Shown here: positions 32,201 to 43,166 of the stretch, piece after piece
Numbering within the stretch: position 1 is the stretch's first letter
Layout of the letters: each line of letters starts with the position of its first letter
From: Phytophthora sp. 'mugwort'
Lineage: Eukaryota; Oomycota; Peronosporomycetes; Peronosporales; Peronosporaceae
Direction: 5' to 3'
Assembly (NCBI GenBank): GCA_033558025.1
Contig: JAUCEF010000006.1
Span: forward strand, 5,191,325 to 5,255,324
DNA length: 64,000 nucleotides
The notes under the pieces: generated by a model
What the model was told of the DNA's origin: nothing
The model's input: the letters and a program-made list of their open reading frames with translations, nothing else
The model's database searches: none
Program-made: the position numbers and the translations under genes

Positions 32201-34358
32201 AAGGCTTCTAGAATAATGTTGGAGTCCAGAACTGTGCTTAGCTTCTTTGCTGCATGCGGATTTTTAAAATACATCCGCAGTTGCTCTTCATCCTCTAGGT
32301 GCTCCAATTTGTCGTAAAACCCAAAGAACAGTCCGTCTACATGCACTTGAGGGAGGCGCTTACTTCGACTAACCGATGTCATCTCGTCCCAGCGTTCAGG
32401 ATGTAAGTCTAGCAGCACAATTTCGTATTTTTCGACGCCCTTAGCTTCAAGCAGTGCGATCGTCCTTGCCTCCTCTGTTCGCATTTGAATGGTACTTTTA
32501 GTTGAGCTCGTGAAAAGTTTGATCTTGGGCTGGCGAGTGTTACCATTCACATGGCGTATCTCTTCAGAGTCTCGAGAAAGAGCTGGCTTCGCCACAAGTA
32601 CCAGGTACTTCAGTAGATCCTTGGCAAGCTCCGTCTTACCACTACCGCTCTCGCCGCAAATAAATATTGACTGGTCACACCTCACAATCGGAGTATCTTT
32701 GCCTGATGCCGTTGGCGCTGACGGGGAATCGGCCAATACGCGCTCGCGATCGAAAAAAAGTCTAACTAAACTTTGCTTGGCGATAGCAAATGGGTGCGGA
32801 GCCAGCACTGTCTCCGCATTAGCGGTCTCTGCATAGGTTAACACAACTTGCTCGTCATAAATTGACGTGAACCGAGCAGTCTGCAACAACCGGTACGGGT
32901 TCATCACAACCATAGTGTGGTGGTTGATATACGTGTAGATGCGGTCATCTTCAAAACGACCTGATAAAACTGTTACGATGCCGGCCTCTGAATTGTCAGC
33001 AACCTTATGGACCATCTGCTCTGCGACGAGGTCATCATTATTTGTTCGAGCCAAACTCCATGGTTGTTTTGCCCGAATGTCATCCAACAGATAAAGATGG
33101 GCATACTTGGCCAACGTTGCACTACGAGGTGTCAGCACTTCATTGACCTGCTTGTCGTTAGCTGCTGCTTTGACTACCGCCCCAACTCGGTCGGACAACT
33201 CCTCAAATGTTGCGTAGTAGCTGTGAAACGAAGGACAGCGTATTCTGGGAGACATTCGAGATGCAGCAATTGGAGAGTCTAGCTCGTCTTGTTTAAGCTT
33301 CTCTGCACTTGACGTCCGTGAAGCATTAATCAAATCTTCGTCCCGCGACAGTTTTCGCTGGTTCTCAGGAATTTCTTCGAACTGATATCGCAGTTTAAAA
33401 GCCTCCGCCAAAACGCTATCAGGCTCAAACTCGGAGCTTCCTGACGTTTCCTGGGCGAGACTAATACCCTGAACGAGTTCTTGATACTGTGCCATCGACC
33501 ACCGCGAAGGAGGCCCCCATGAGTTTTTTATCGTATCTATGAGATTCCTCAATATCACCATTTCGTGAAAAATCTGGAATGAAGCGCGTAAATCGACTCG
33601 AGGAGTGCCTGTATTATCAGGCGACATCGGGGAAGACAGAAGTTCTGCCATGGCTTTCGCATTCTGGCCTCGCCGACTAGAGCGTACTTGCAGCAAGCGC
33701 ACATCACTTTGAATTGTTCGCTGACGCAGCAATAATTCGCCCTATGAGCAGAATGAACGAAGGAAGGTTATTCAGGACCTAGTAACCGTAACAGTTTAGC
33801 GATGCCACATATAGCTTACCCGACAAGCCTTGCGGAGCGCCTCAATCCATTCCAGTCGCTCCTGCAAGTTCGAAGCTGTCAACACGGCACCCGCCACACC
33901 GAGTAAGCCCCCCCCCCCCCCCATCAAACATCAGAACGATCAAGGAGCATCCTATACAACCAACCTTTTAGGTCCAGTTTGTAACACTTCCCCGCTGGTC
34001 CTTCCCTCTGTCGGAGCCGCAGCCAGACGTCCGAGTGCGGCAAGGGCGAGATAACGTCCGACGCCTTGAGCTCCAGTACGCCCTTGAGCTCCACATCGCC
34101 GTCCTTCGTAGGTTTGTAGTAGCTAAGCGAGTGTTGCCCCAGCACAAAATATCGCTCCTTCCGCGTGGGCATCACATGGCCCTTTTTCACGAGGAACCCG
34201 CGCTTCAGGACGCCATTGAGAACGCCTAATCGAGCCCTCTCCGCTTGTAAGGCCGCCTCGGCACTGGAGCCACGCCGCCGCGCCAGACGTCCACTCTTGG
34301 AGCCCCTTGGCGACACCGCGCCACTGCTGCTGCTATTGCTGCTAATCTGCGACGGCAT
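29287..34358 (-). CDS. PH-domain myosin, three exons
   Basis: The splice model is exon 1 34358-33965, exon 2 33875-33820 and exon 3 33741-29287, giving about 1634 residues. Exons 1 and 2 encode a PH domain (LKRGFLVKKGHVMPTRKERY to ASNLQERLEWIEALRKACR). The motor follows, with P-loop GESGSGKTE (near 513), switch I NLNSSRFGK (near 671), switch II DVFGFED (near 940) and the actin-region motif FHCIRPNAKKQP (near 1170). One IQ-like segment is AATTIQSLFLMIMWRHRYHV (near 1295), followed by a charged, partly helical tail. It is an actin-based ATPase motor, and the PH domain suggests phosphoinositide membrane binding. The start is taken at the Met opening MPSQISSNSS. An upstream in-frame Met (34526) is less likely. 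Intron 1 contains a 15-bp C run. Oomycete myosins with extra domains are known. The exact class is not assigned. Confidence 0.88.
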
Positions 34359-34834
34359 CTGTGCGATAGTGAAAGAAATCGACACATCTTCAACTAAAGT
34401 ACCTATAATTACGTAGGGTGCGATTCTTCCAATTATGTCCACTCTTATAATGGTATTCACATTATTGGCTGCACGCCATATTCTTATTGCGATATTATTA
34501 AAAGAAATGCTGGAGATATTGGTCATTTCAACTCATCGATGCATGGTAGATATCAAATCGCGTGCATACACGCGTGGCGGCAATCCTCGACCACCATCGG
34601 TATGTGAGGTTGCTGGCTGGGTAAACGAAGCGTGGATGAATGTGCAGGAGGAGGTGATCGTTACGTCCGTCGGCGGAGCATGTTGAAAGTTGAATCTCGT
34701 GAAGGCTAGCTATCTAGTGGTGAGAAACGAGGTCGGGCTAGGTTTTCAAAAAGAGGAACTTCTATGTTCTGCACCAGGCATATTCCAACGGTTACGCCTA
34801 CAACTACTGTCTTCTCATGTAACGACTTGGTGCC
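34359..34834. other. Intergenic region between the myosin start and the right arm
   Basis: No gene recognised. It holds the myosin promoter and ends at the diverged edge of the duplication. Confidence 0.5.
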
Positions 34835-34867
34835 ATCATTACTGGATCTCGAAACATAGTCGTTGCA

Positions 34868-36124
34868 AATAGAGGGTGCGATCGTGGCAGCAATTCTCGC
34901 AGGTATACAGGATGCTTAACGAGAGAGTGGTGCATAAGTTGAGTATGTATGCAAGGCTGCTGCTATCAGATAGAGATGGGTACATTTGGCGGACACACGC
35001 AGCAAGTGTCGAGCGCTCGTTATTCACAAAATGAGGCAACTTACAGCAAACTTGGGGCTATTCTAAGGAAGACCTGCCACCACTCGGCCAAGGTACTGGT
35101 CACCGGAAGCTCCGTAGCGCTTGCAGCGATCTTGCACCCCACCAAGAGACCAACCGACTCGTAGACACAAGCTAGTAATAGACGGACCACCCGTAGACCC
35201 ACTGCAACCGAAGTAGCAACACCTTTTCTTGTTGAATGAGAGCCGTAGTGCGTTTCTTGCTTCAGATCACTTATCAACAGACGGAGAATATTACCAATCG
35301 GGATTTCTGCTCGGAACGGGGGTAGAGTGGGCCTGGTGGTTGAGTTAGCCGACATGCTAAGTACAAACCCAACGTAGTAATCCAACACGTATCCGGGCAG
35401 AGGGGATTTACGTACATGTGGCGGTGATCCTTCGGCCCGTTGCCTTCCTGATTGTTTTATTTTATTTTTTTCATCACACATCCTATGCTGTCGTTATGGC
35501 TGCTTAGATGCTCCGGGCATTGACTGGGTGCGGCACATCAGATTTCCATCGATTTGTAAGAAACAATGCGTGAAGCCCCCGTCCTGTCGGCCGAGTGTCT
35601 TTCTGCATCGATGTCGGTACAGTGAAAATGGTGGTCTTTGCCAGACTCTTTCGCCGACACCGATTGGTATTTGGCGGCCTCCATTCGTTTCAACCCCGAG
35701 AAGAAAGTTGCAAACGTTTAGAGTAGGATGCTGATAGGGGGTCTCTTTTCTTCGATAAAGATCCTTGGTAGCGCTACGGTATCCGGTAAGTGCTTCAACA
35801 CCGACACTTTTCGTTTCGATAAAAGAAAGCTCTCAAAGTCTTTTACTGCGAAATGGGTAAGATCAATTTGTCCATCGCTACCAAAAATATCGCCAAGCTT
35901 CCGCTCCTCGCGTTTCCACAATCCATCCCAACATTTTTTTCAAGCTGCCACGGTACGCTTTCTGTCTTTGATGAAACGCATGCGTCCCGCACTTCTTGGG
36001 ACTTCTCCAGCTTCGGAGCTAGCAGCGCCGCGGCCTTCTGGCTCCACGAAGCCGCTTCGATTGTTGGGTTGGGGGCCACCATGGTCGTGCTGCAGCGACA
36101 CCTGCTGCTGCTCGACGTCACCAT
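34868..36124 (-). pseudogene. Crypton-type tyrosine recombinase B, right copy, 3'-truncated
   Basis: Same sequence and lesions as the left copy from its N-terminus through HSTRKG and the candidate catalytic Tyr. It loses homology just after the TTMFRDP-like stretch, so the last 180 or so codons are absent. Confidence 0.66.
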
Positions 36125-37274
36125 GGCCGCGCTGTTTACGTGTTGTCGGGCGTAGCCAAGACCGCGCTGGATCCGCTGTGGTCAAGCACCACCATGACCT
36201 CGCTACCTCTGTGGCCGGCCGTCGCCGACATAGCAGTGCTTCTGCGGTGGAGTCCGCTGGTCCATGGTACTGCTGTTTCCTTTGGGTGTGGTTGAACCTT
36301 CGTCGCCGCGGTGGCAATGATGCCCCGGTGTAGGTGGGGTACTGATCTAACTCTCTGGGGCTATGGTGGCACTGTCGCAAGTGCCGGACCTTGGGGTCGT
36401 CGTGGTCATACGGACGTTAATCGCTGCGAGGTTCGCGTTCCTGATTCTGACTGGCACATTGGAGGGCATCGGCATGTTTGAATGGACTTTGTATTGTGAG
36501 GTCGGACAGGAAGACTGGCACTTCTAACCTGTAGGATGTCGTAGGAACCATTTTCTACGAAAATCGGCTCATCGTCCATCTTCCGGATGAGCATAGAAAA
36601 CGACTGCACACCGTCGGGTTGCAATTTTTAATTTTGGCGGAATTCGCGCTGATTTGCCTACGAGTCCATACAAAGCGCAATACATTGCCGCCATTTCGTC
36701 GACAGTCAGATATATGCCCGCGTACAGTGATGATTTGCTGCCACGCGGCTACATGTACTGAGTTAGATTAAGTATAGCGGGAAGTGTTGTTTTGCGGGAT
36801 ACAGATATGTACGCAGGAGTTGCTAGTTGCGATGATAAATGGCTCAAATTGAACATTAGTTATTACAGTCACGTGCTGTATGCTGTTTCACCAAACGCCC
36901 CCCATGCCGTATCATGACGACCCCGACTAGCATCCGACCATATCGCAGAGTTTTGTATCGAACCAAGTTGTGGAGGCTTTCGTAAAATGACATACGGCCC
37001 GTACAAAATCCCCTCGCAAATGATTGGCTCATTTATAGGTGGCAGGCGTAATTTCTTCTTGCAAATGAGTAGTTTTCGTGCGATTTTGACTGCGCCATTT
37101 TGCCCATCATCTTCAGGGATCAATTAACCACCTGGCCTCGTGAATTGAGGGGTTGTGTCCATGGCACTTCTAAGAGGGTTGTCGCTTCCACAAAGAACTG
37201 TAATTATGAATTCCCCGCCGAGCACTCCAGCTGAAGTATCCCCTGCGATGTTGTTGTATGACCTCCCACCGATA
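36125..37274. other. Spacer between Crypton B and the tRNA-like unit, right arm
   Basis: Mirror of 15158-16307, with no gene recognised. Confidence 0.4.
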
Positions 37275-37322
37275 TAGCTCAAATGGAAGAGCCCCTGAAG
37301 GGGAAGGAGGTGGTTTGATTCC
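37275..37322 (+). promoter_or_regulatory. tRNA-like internal Pol III promoter, copy 3
   Basis: A box 37275-37286 and B box 37312-37322, identical to the other two copies. Confidence 0.45.
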
Positions 37323-37612
37323 AGCCGCCGGTAAATTTCTCTATACTCGAATGACTGTGGTAGGCCTCCAAGCGAGCGACATATACGGAAGCACCGACCA
37401 CAAGGACACGGGTAATATGACGTGTTGTATTATAGAAGCGGCCTGAGCGCGCCTCGGGGATGGAGTGGCGCGGGTTCTACAACTTTACCGATTGCAAGAC
37501 GTTGGTGGTAGGCGCTGATGAAGTCATTGAGGATCATCAAGCAAGAAGACGAGCTGTGTCCAATCATTGCTGGTCATCTGCGTCTGTCATCACTCCATTA
37601 AGATTTGTTCCA

Positions 37613-39571
37613 TCAGTCATTTCTGACGACCACCATTGTAACGACATAAATTGATTTATATATTGAGGTTCCATCTCGATGCAGTCGACGAAGCTCCTTG
37701 AGACTAGCGTTAGATCCCATTGACGGTACGTTTCGCGCGCGGAGGTACGCCACGACTTTGTTTGACGCTAGCTCTCCAAGCTGACGGGCGTTATCCTTGT
37801 AGCTCGGCGACGACTCGTCGAGCGCGTATCCGTCTTCAATGAAGAGCTTCATGAAGGCCACGAGCTGCTTGGCGTCCGAATTCTTGTGCTTGTTAGTACT
37901 CAAGCATACACGCGGAACTGCCGTGTACCACGCAAACCAGGTATCGACGAGAGGTATCGTTTTCGATCGACGTCGGCGCTTCGCTGGTACGTTTCATCTT
38001 TATCTCTTGGTCGCTTCGCTTGCTCACCGCGGTGTACTGATGTGCTCTCTCCAGTGTTGATGCTTGTAGCTCTAGCAAGTTGACTCGAGCCTCGAGGCGA
38101 CAGTTGACCTCGACTAACCTTTCTATCAATGCAGTCTGATGATCGAACGCAACTTTGGCTTTCATGTTTCCTTCCGTCAGGTCGTCCGCGATGGTGTGAG
38201 CTGAAGCAGCAGACCTCGTGCGTTGCTGTGACCAAGCAAGCAGTTCGACGTGATCACACCAGAGGCCTCGGTGCAACGCTGGATCGTCGTCATCGATGGC
38301 CCCTGCGCGTTGGTCTTCATCAGTGACGGGTAGTGGAGGATAATGGTTGTGGTCAGCATACCTCTCACAGCAGCGCAAACGTTGAAGGCGTTGTTACCCA
38401 GTATATGACTCGCATTAAAGAGCTTCTGGCTAACCTCTCTAAGTTGCTCCTGTGTGGCCGAGCCGAAGACTTCCAGCGACGAAAAAACAGAGGATTGCTT
38501 TGGCGCCATTCCGCTCAGTACCTTTGCGACTTGATGGTCTTATTTCGGATTATTGAAGACGTAAGCGAAGGCTTTGTTCGTCGTGGTCAAGTTCCAAGCT
38601 CCGTGATCGACGATCCACTATGCCGTCAGCTCCGAGCACGCGTTGGCATGCTGGGCACCGCCGCGTTGAAACGAGTGAGAGGTTAGCGGCTCTTCGACTC
38701 CAGCGGGGTCAGCGACACCATCGAGTAGGCGGCTGACAAGAGCATGAATACCAACGTCGGCGCCGTGCGAACTGTGCTGCTTCTCGTCGGCGTCCGAGAA
38801 GAATCCAGGATGCCGTTGTCCTCAAGCAGGTCCAGCAATGGGATGGCGTCGGTCAGCTCAAGGGGACGTCTTTCGACTGTACTGACAAGTGGCTGAGGAG
38901 AGCTGCGCAGGGCGACTACTGGGTGTCAAAGCCAGCGCGAGCTCCAGCACCGGGCAAATTGTGAAATCAGCGTCGGGGAAGAGCGACAGTGCCTGCTCGG
39001 CGGACGTCTTCATGCGAATGAAGCGGATGAAGAATACGCTGGCAGCCCCTATGAAATGCTGCTGCTTCCGGACGAAGGTCAGGTACGAAGCGCGGCCAAA
39101 GTGGTATGACAAGATGCACAACAGAGCTACATCTTGGGAGTCCGACGCACAAATGGCTGTTGAATACAGGTACCTTGTCATCTTCCTGAGATCCTCCTTC
39201 GTGCATACAATCGCCTTCTTGACAAACCCACCACTTTCGCGCTTGATACAGTTCTGCTAAAGCGTGCGCCCCATGCTCAGCAGCTGCCGTGCTACAGTGC
39301 CGCCTTGAACAGGATACTCGTCCAGGAGCCACCACTTCGCCTGGCGGAAGTATTGAGCGACGGAGTGGCGCGCAGGTGCTGCCCCGTGCTCCTGCGTGAA
39401 ATGCCAGGTACACACCAAACTTGTCCATCAGCGTCACTAGAATACCACTTGCGCGGCTTGGGTCCGCGACGACCAAAGCCCTGATATGCTCCATGCTGAG
39501 GAAGCGAACGCCTTTATGGCCGTCGCTCGCACGCGCTTGGTGTTGGCGGGCTTCAAGTCGTTCAGGCTCAT
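37613..39571 (-). pseudogene. Crypton-type tyrosine recombinase A, copy 3
   Basis: Mirror of copy 1 with the same stops and the HSFQRG box. Private changes include Gly for Lys in the AxARG stretch (near 39391), Asp for Val near 38313 and a proline codon near 37939. Inactive. Confidence 0.72.
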
Positions 39572-39789
39572 CGCTCTTGGTTGGAGAGGCGGCAAATATG
39601 CGAGTGATACGTGGCACCCCACACGTTTGTAGCACGATGCACATATCCGGGCATCAGCTCCGACCGGATACGTCGGAGTCCCTCTGCTTTCGACTGCAAC
39701 ATCTATTCGCGTTTTTATTGGATGAAACTGAACAAAGTGAAGCGATTTGACTCGCCAAAACCTTTGCAACTGTTTTACATTGGCTAAAA

Positions 39790-40251
39790 CGAATCGGAGA
39801 AGAATCGGATTGGCTAATTTGTACCATACTTTGATCAAGTCTGGTCGGAGAGACAATGGTATTCATCCATATCGTGCATGGAACGCAGCTACATGTACGT
39901 CAGACACTATTTTGGAATTGTTGGGGGTCACTATTGTGAACACTTAATTTATGTCAACGCACTCCATCATCTGCTGCGAAACAATTTAGAATATTTTAGT
40001 GCAGTTTGGATATATGTGACGAATCGGAGAAGAATCGGATTGGCTAATTTGTACCATACTTTGATCAAGTCTGGTCGGAGAGACAATGGTATTCATCCAT
40101 ATCGTGCATGGAACGCAGCTACATGTACGTCAGACACTATTTTGGAATTGTTGGGGGTCACTATTGTGAACACTTCATTTATGTCAACGCACCCCATCAT
40201 CTGCATGCGAAACAATTTAGAATATTTTAGTGCAGTTTGAATATATGTGAC
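39790..40251 (-). repeat. 231-bp tandem duplication, right copy
   Basis: Mirror of 12182-12643 with both units retained. Confidence 0.8.
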
Positions 40252-40745
40252 ACCAGTGCTAATACCGCAACTTATAGTCTATTGCCCCCCCCCCTTTTTT
40301 TTTTGGATTAGTTGTACTTATTAATAGAAATGAAAGTGCCCGCATCGCAATATTATATTAGTGTTCTCATGGTTGTTAGTTTTACAGGTTGTAGGTTCGA
40401 TGAAGTAGCCATTCGTGAGAAATCTGCAGCCTTCCAACCGTGAGCCTTATGGCGTGAGGACATGAAGCCTACACTTGCCAGACGCTACCTTCATTTTTGT
40501 CCAATAAGATACAAGTACATTTTGTTCGGTGGCTGGCGGTGACTGGTTGACTCCATTTCTAACTAGTAGCATGGTAAAGAAAGGAACCGTGCGGCTACAG
40601 ACCTGCTTCTGCAAGCTCGAATCCTTTATGCAGCTTTAGAAGATTCGAGCAAGAACGACGAAAGTGGCGATGAGTTAGATGATGTTGGCGTAGTTACACA
40701 GATCTTAGCTACACGCTATTTGTTTCGCAGTAGCGTCCTAAAGCA
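40252..40745. other. AT-rich non-coding stretch, right arm
   Basis: Mirror of 11688-12181, including the C-run/T-run homopolymer near 40286-40303. No gene seen. Confidence 0.5.
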
Positions 40746-41488
40746 TTAGCTGCTGCTCTTCACACTTGGAGTCACCTCTCTCTTCTGGCGGCGCTCAGAC
40801 TTCTCTTTGTGGATTCGCGAAAACGCATCGTGCAGGCTGCTAACACCAGCAACTGTAGTCGCACCGGCGGGCGTAAACGATCGTTTGCCAACAGGACCCT
40901 TCGTCTTCGACTGTCTCACTACAGTTGACGGAGTCGTCGTTGTTGGCGAGCTGCCATCATCCGGCAGCTCAAGCGCTCCACCCTCAGCCATGACGTCACT
41001 AGCCGCCTCGACATGGAATTCTCACTCGCAGTGGAGTCACCGAGATAATCTTGCCCCGTTAAACACACCCGCCCTGTCTCCATCAAGACAGGCGGGTTTG
41101 CGTTGTGACGCTCCCCAAATATGGCATCCATCTTATAATAAATGGGCACTCCTTCTGAAGCATCTCTATAAACATCGTAATACGTGCACAAGATTTAAGT
41201 TTGTTTGAGACCCACTCTTCGCTTTGCTATAGCTAACCTTTGATGGTCGGCGGGTCTGACCCCTGCAGCCTGAACCCTGACTGAGCCAGCTTCAGCTTGT
41301 ATTGTTTGTAGCCTGAATCCAGCTCGCTACATTTAGTTTTGCACTGCTTCTTAGTCTTTCCGTGCTCGTGCTTGGCCAAGAAGTCGCGCGCACCTTCGTA
41401 AAAGCGCTTTTTGACGCCCGCATGTAAGCGTTGACGTGATTGCTCAGGTAGTTGAGCAGCAGATGGACCTCAACCGCTTGTTCATCAT
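40746..41488 (-). pseudogene. SANT/Myb-like DNA-binding protein, right copy, broken
   Basis: As the left copy, with the same upstream frameshift (near 41413). Here the last 82 codons stay in one frame (to 40746) where the left arm has lost the frame, so this copy shows the ancestral C-terminus, ending in a basic tail with RRQKREVTPSVKSSS. Confidence 0.5.
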
Positions 41489-41669
41489 GGCCGGAGCCTC
41501 GTCTGATTGAAGCTGGCGGTCAGAACGCAGCACTCGACGACGGGTGAGAGCTCGGTACTGCTGCTTGCGTGGTGGCAAATGCCCGGCTGCAAGGGCTCCT
41601 CGCTGCACTCTTTTAACCAGTGAGCCTTCAGCAGGAAAACCAATTCGAACAATCGATGTCGATCTGCAA

Positions 41670-42012
41670 TGTAACGGGGTTACACGAAGGTAACACGAGT
41701 GTAGCCTTGCTACGTGTCACCTTGTAGTAAGTGGTACTTGGTACCACTTGGATTCATAAGATTTCAGTACGTGGCCACAGGGCCACTCGATATGCATTTG
41801 ACTAGGCTTAGATAAGCAACATGTAACAGATCAATTTTAGCATCAGAGAGAGTATTGCCCTAGGTTTAGAAATACTAACTCTTTAAGTCTCTAGCGGTAT
41901 AGCTAGAGGAATCTAAGCCTCTGCGGAGACCTTAGGGGCGAGGATAACCACAGCAAAGACTCGGGGAGTCATACGTGTTCCTCTGACGCACTACGCTACC
42001 AGCCCTGCTGCA
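41670..42012 (+). repeat. 5' LTR of the right Ty3 element, with 53-bp deletion
   Basis: Matches 10369-10764, except that GACTAGGCTTAG is joined directly to ATAAGCAACATG, so about 53 bp is missing. Confidence 0.85.
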
Positions 42013-42066
42013 CCTGGTAGTACTTGTAGTAAGACTCCCGCACCTGAGTCTTAGGACTATTCCTCG

Positions 42067-42997
42067 GTGAAGATGGAGCAGACAGCGTTATCTAACATGT
42101 CTCAGGGCCAGCAAGACGCGCTGAAAAAGCTTATGTCTTTGCTCGACCCTGAGGGCATAACACGTCTTGCTTCGCAAGGACCGGACGTGGTGAACGGGCG
42201 TCTGGAGGCGTTCTCGAGTTACGAGAATGCTTTGTTGGAGCACCTCCAGCAGAGGATGTAGGCGTCTGCGCCGACGTCGACGACATCGCACGATGGGGCC
42301 TCCCGGCCTAGTCCGCTCATCGTGAGCGTCAATACTTTCGAAGGAAAGGAGGGGGAGAACCATACTTGGATCCATGAGATCAAAATGGCCACGGGATCGG
42401 CCATGCTCCATACTGAGCAACAGCGCGTGGCGCTAGCGATCTCGAAACTCGGTGTCCGAGCACGAGAATGGGCAATCAAGTGCGGCACGTCGGTGGACGC
42501 GGCGTTCCCTAGCTGGGAAGCGCTGAAACTCCAACTTTCGCAAGTGTTCGCTCCGTCTAATCAGGCATACCGTGAAGTCACACTTTCTGAGTACCCTCCA
42601 GGGTAAGAAGGACTTGGTGGACTTCGTCCAGGAGTTGCGAACTCTGATCGCCGGCATGACGGCCGATCCTCTGCCAGAGGCAGTGACTGTTACAGTCTTT
42701 ATGGAGGGCCTCCGCACTGGCGTGGCCAGGACGGAATTCTTCCACACTCATCCTTCCCTGTTTTGAAGAGGCCGTGAGAGTGGCGTTGAACGCCGAGTTC
42801 AACTTCAAGTCGTCTCGACTTGGCTGGGGCGTTGCTAACGCTACTCCGTCCGACGGACCGGTTCCTATGGACCCCAGCTACGCTGAAGATGAAGAAGCTG
42901 AGCTTCATGCTGCCGAGCAGCATATGGATGTTCGTCGATGCTTTATCTGCCAAAGCACCACCCATTTGAGGGCAACCTGCCCGTTACGCAGGTCGCG
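42067..42997 (+). pseudogene. Ty3/gypsy gag, right copy
   Basis: Same domains and same first stop (42261) as the left gag. The zinc knuckle is at about 42940-42980. The few differences include MDPSY for MDLSY and EQHMD for EQRMD. Confidence 0.8.
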
Positions 42998-43166
42998 TCA
43001 AGCTCCTACGAGCCTTCGCTCTGCATCGAGCCAAGCCATCGGCTCGTCGCGGGGAAACGGCGACAATCAGTAGACGCGGGGCGCCCTGCTGGGGAAGAAC
43101 TGAGTTCTGTTGAGCCTCGTGGAGGTGGAGGGCAACAGGGCCCAGCCCCGGAGAAAGCCGTACTCT

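Noticed and set aside
33908..33922. C homopolymer interrupting the myosin gene
   Set aside because: It falls inside intron 1 of the splice model, so it does not break the protein, although its length is unreliable.
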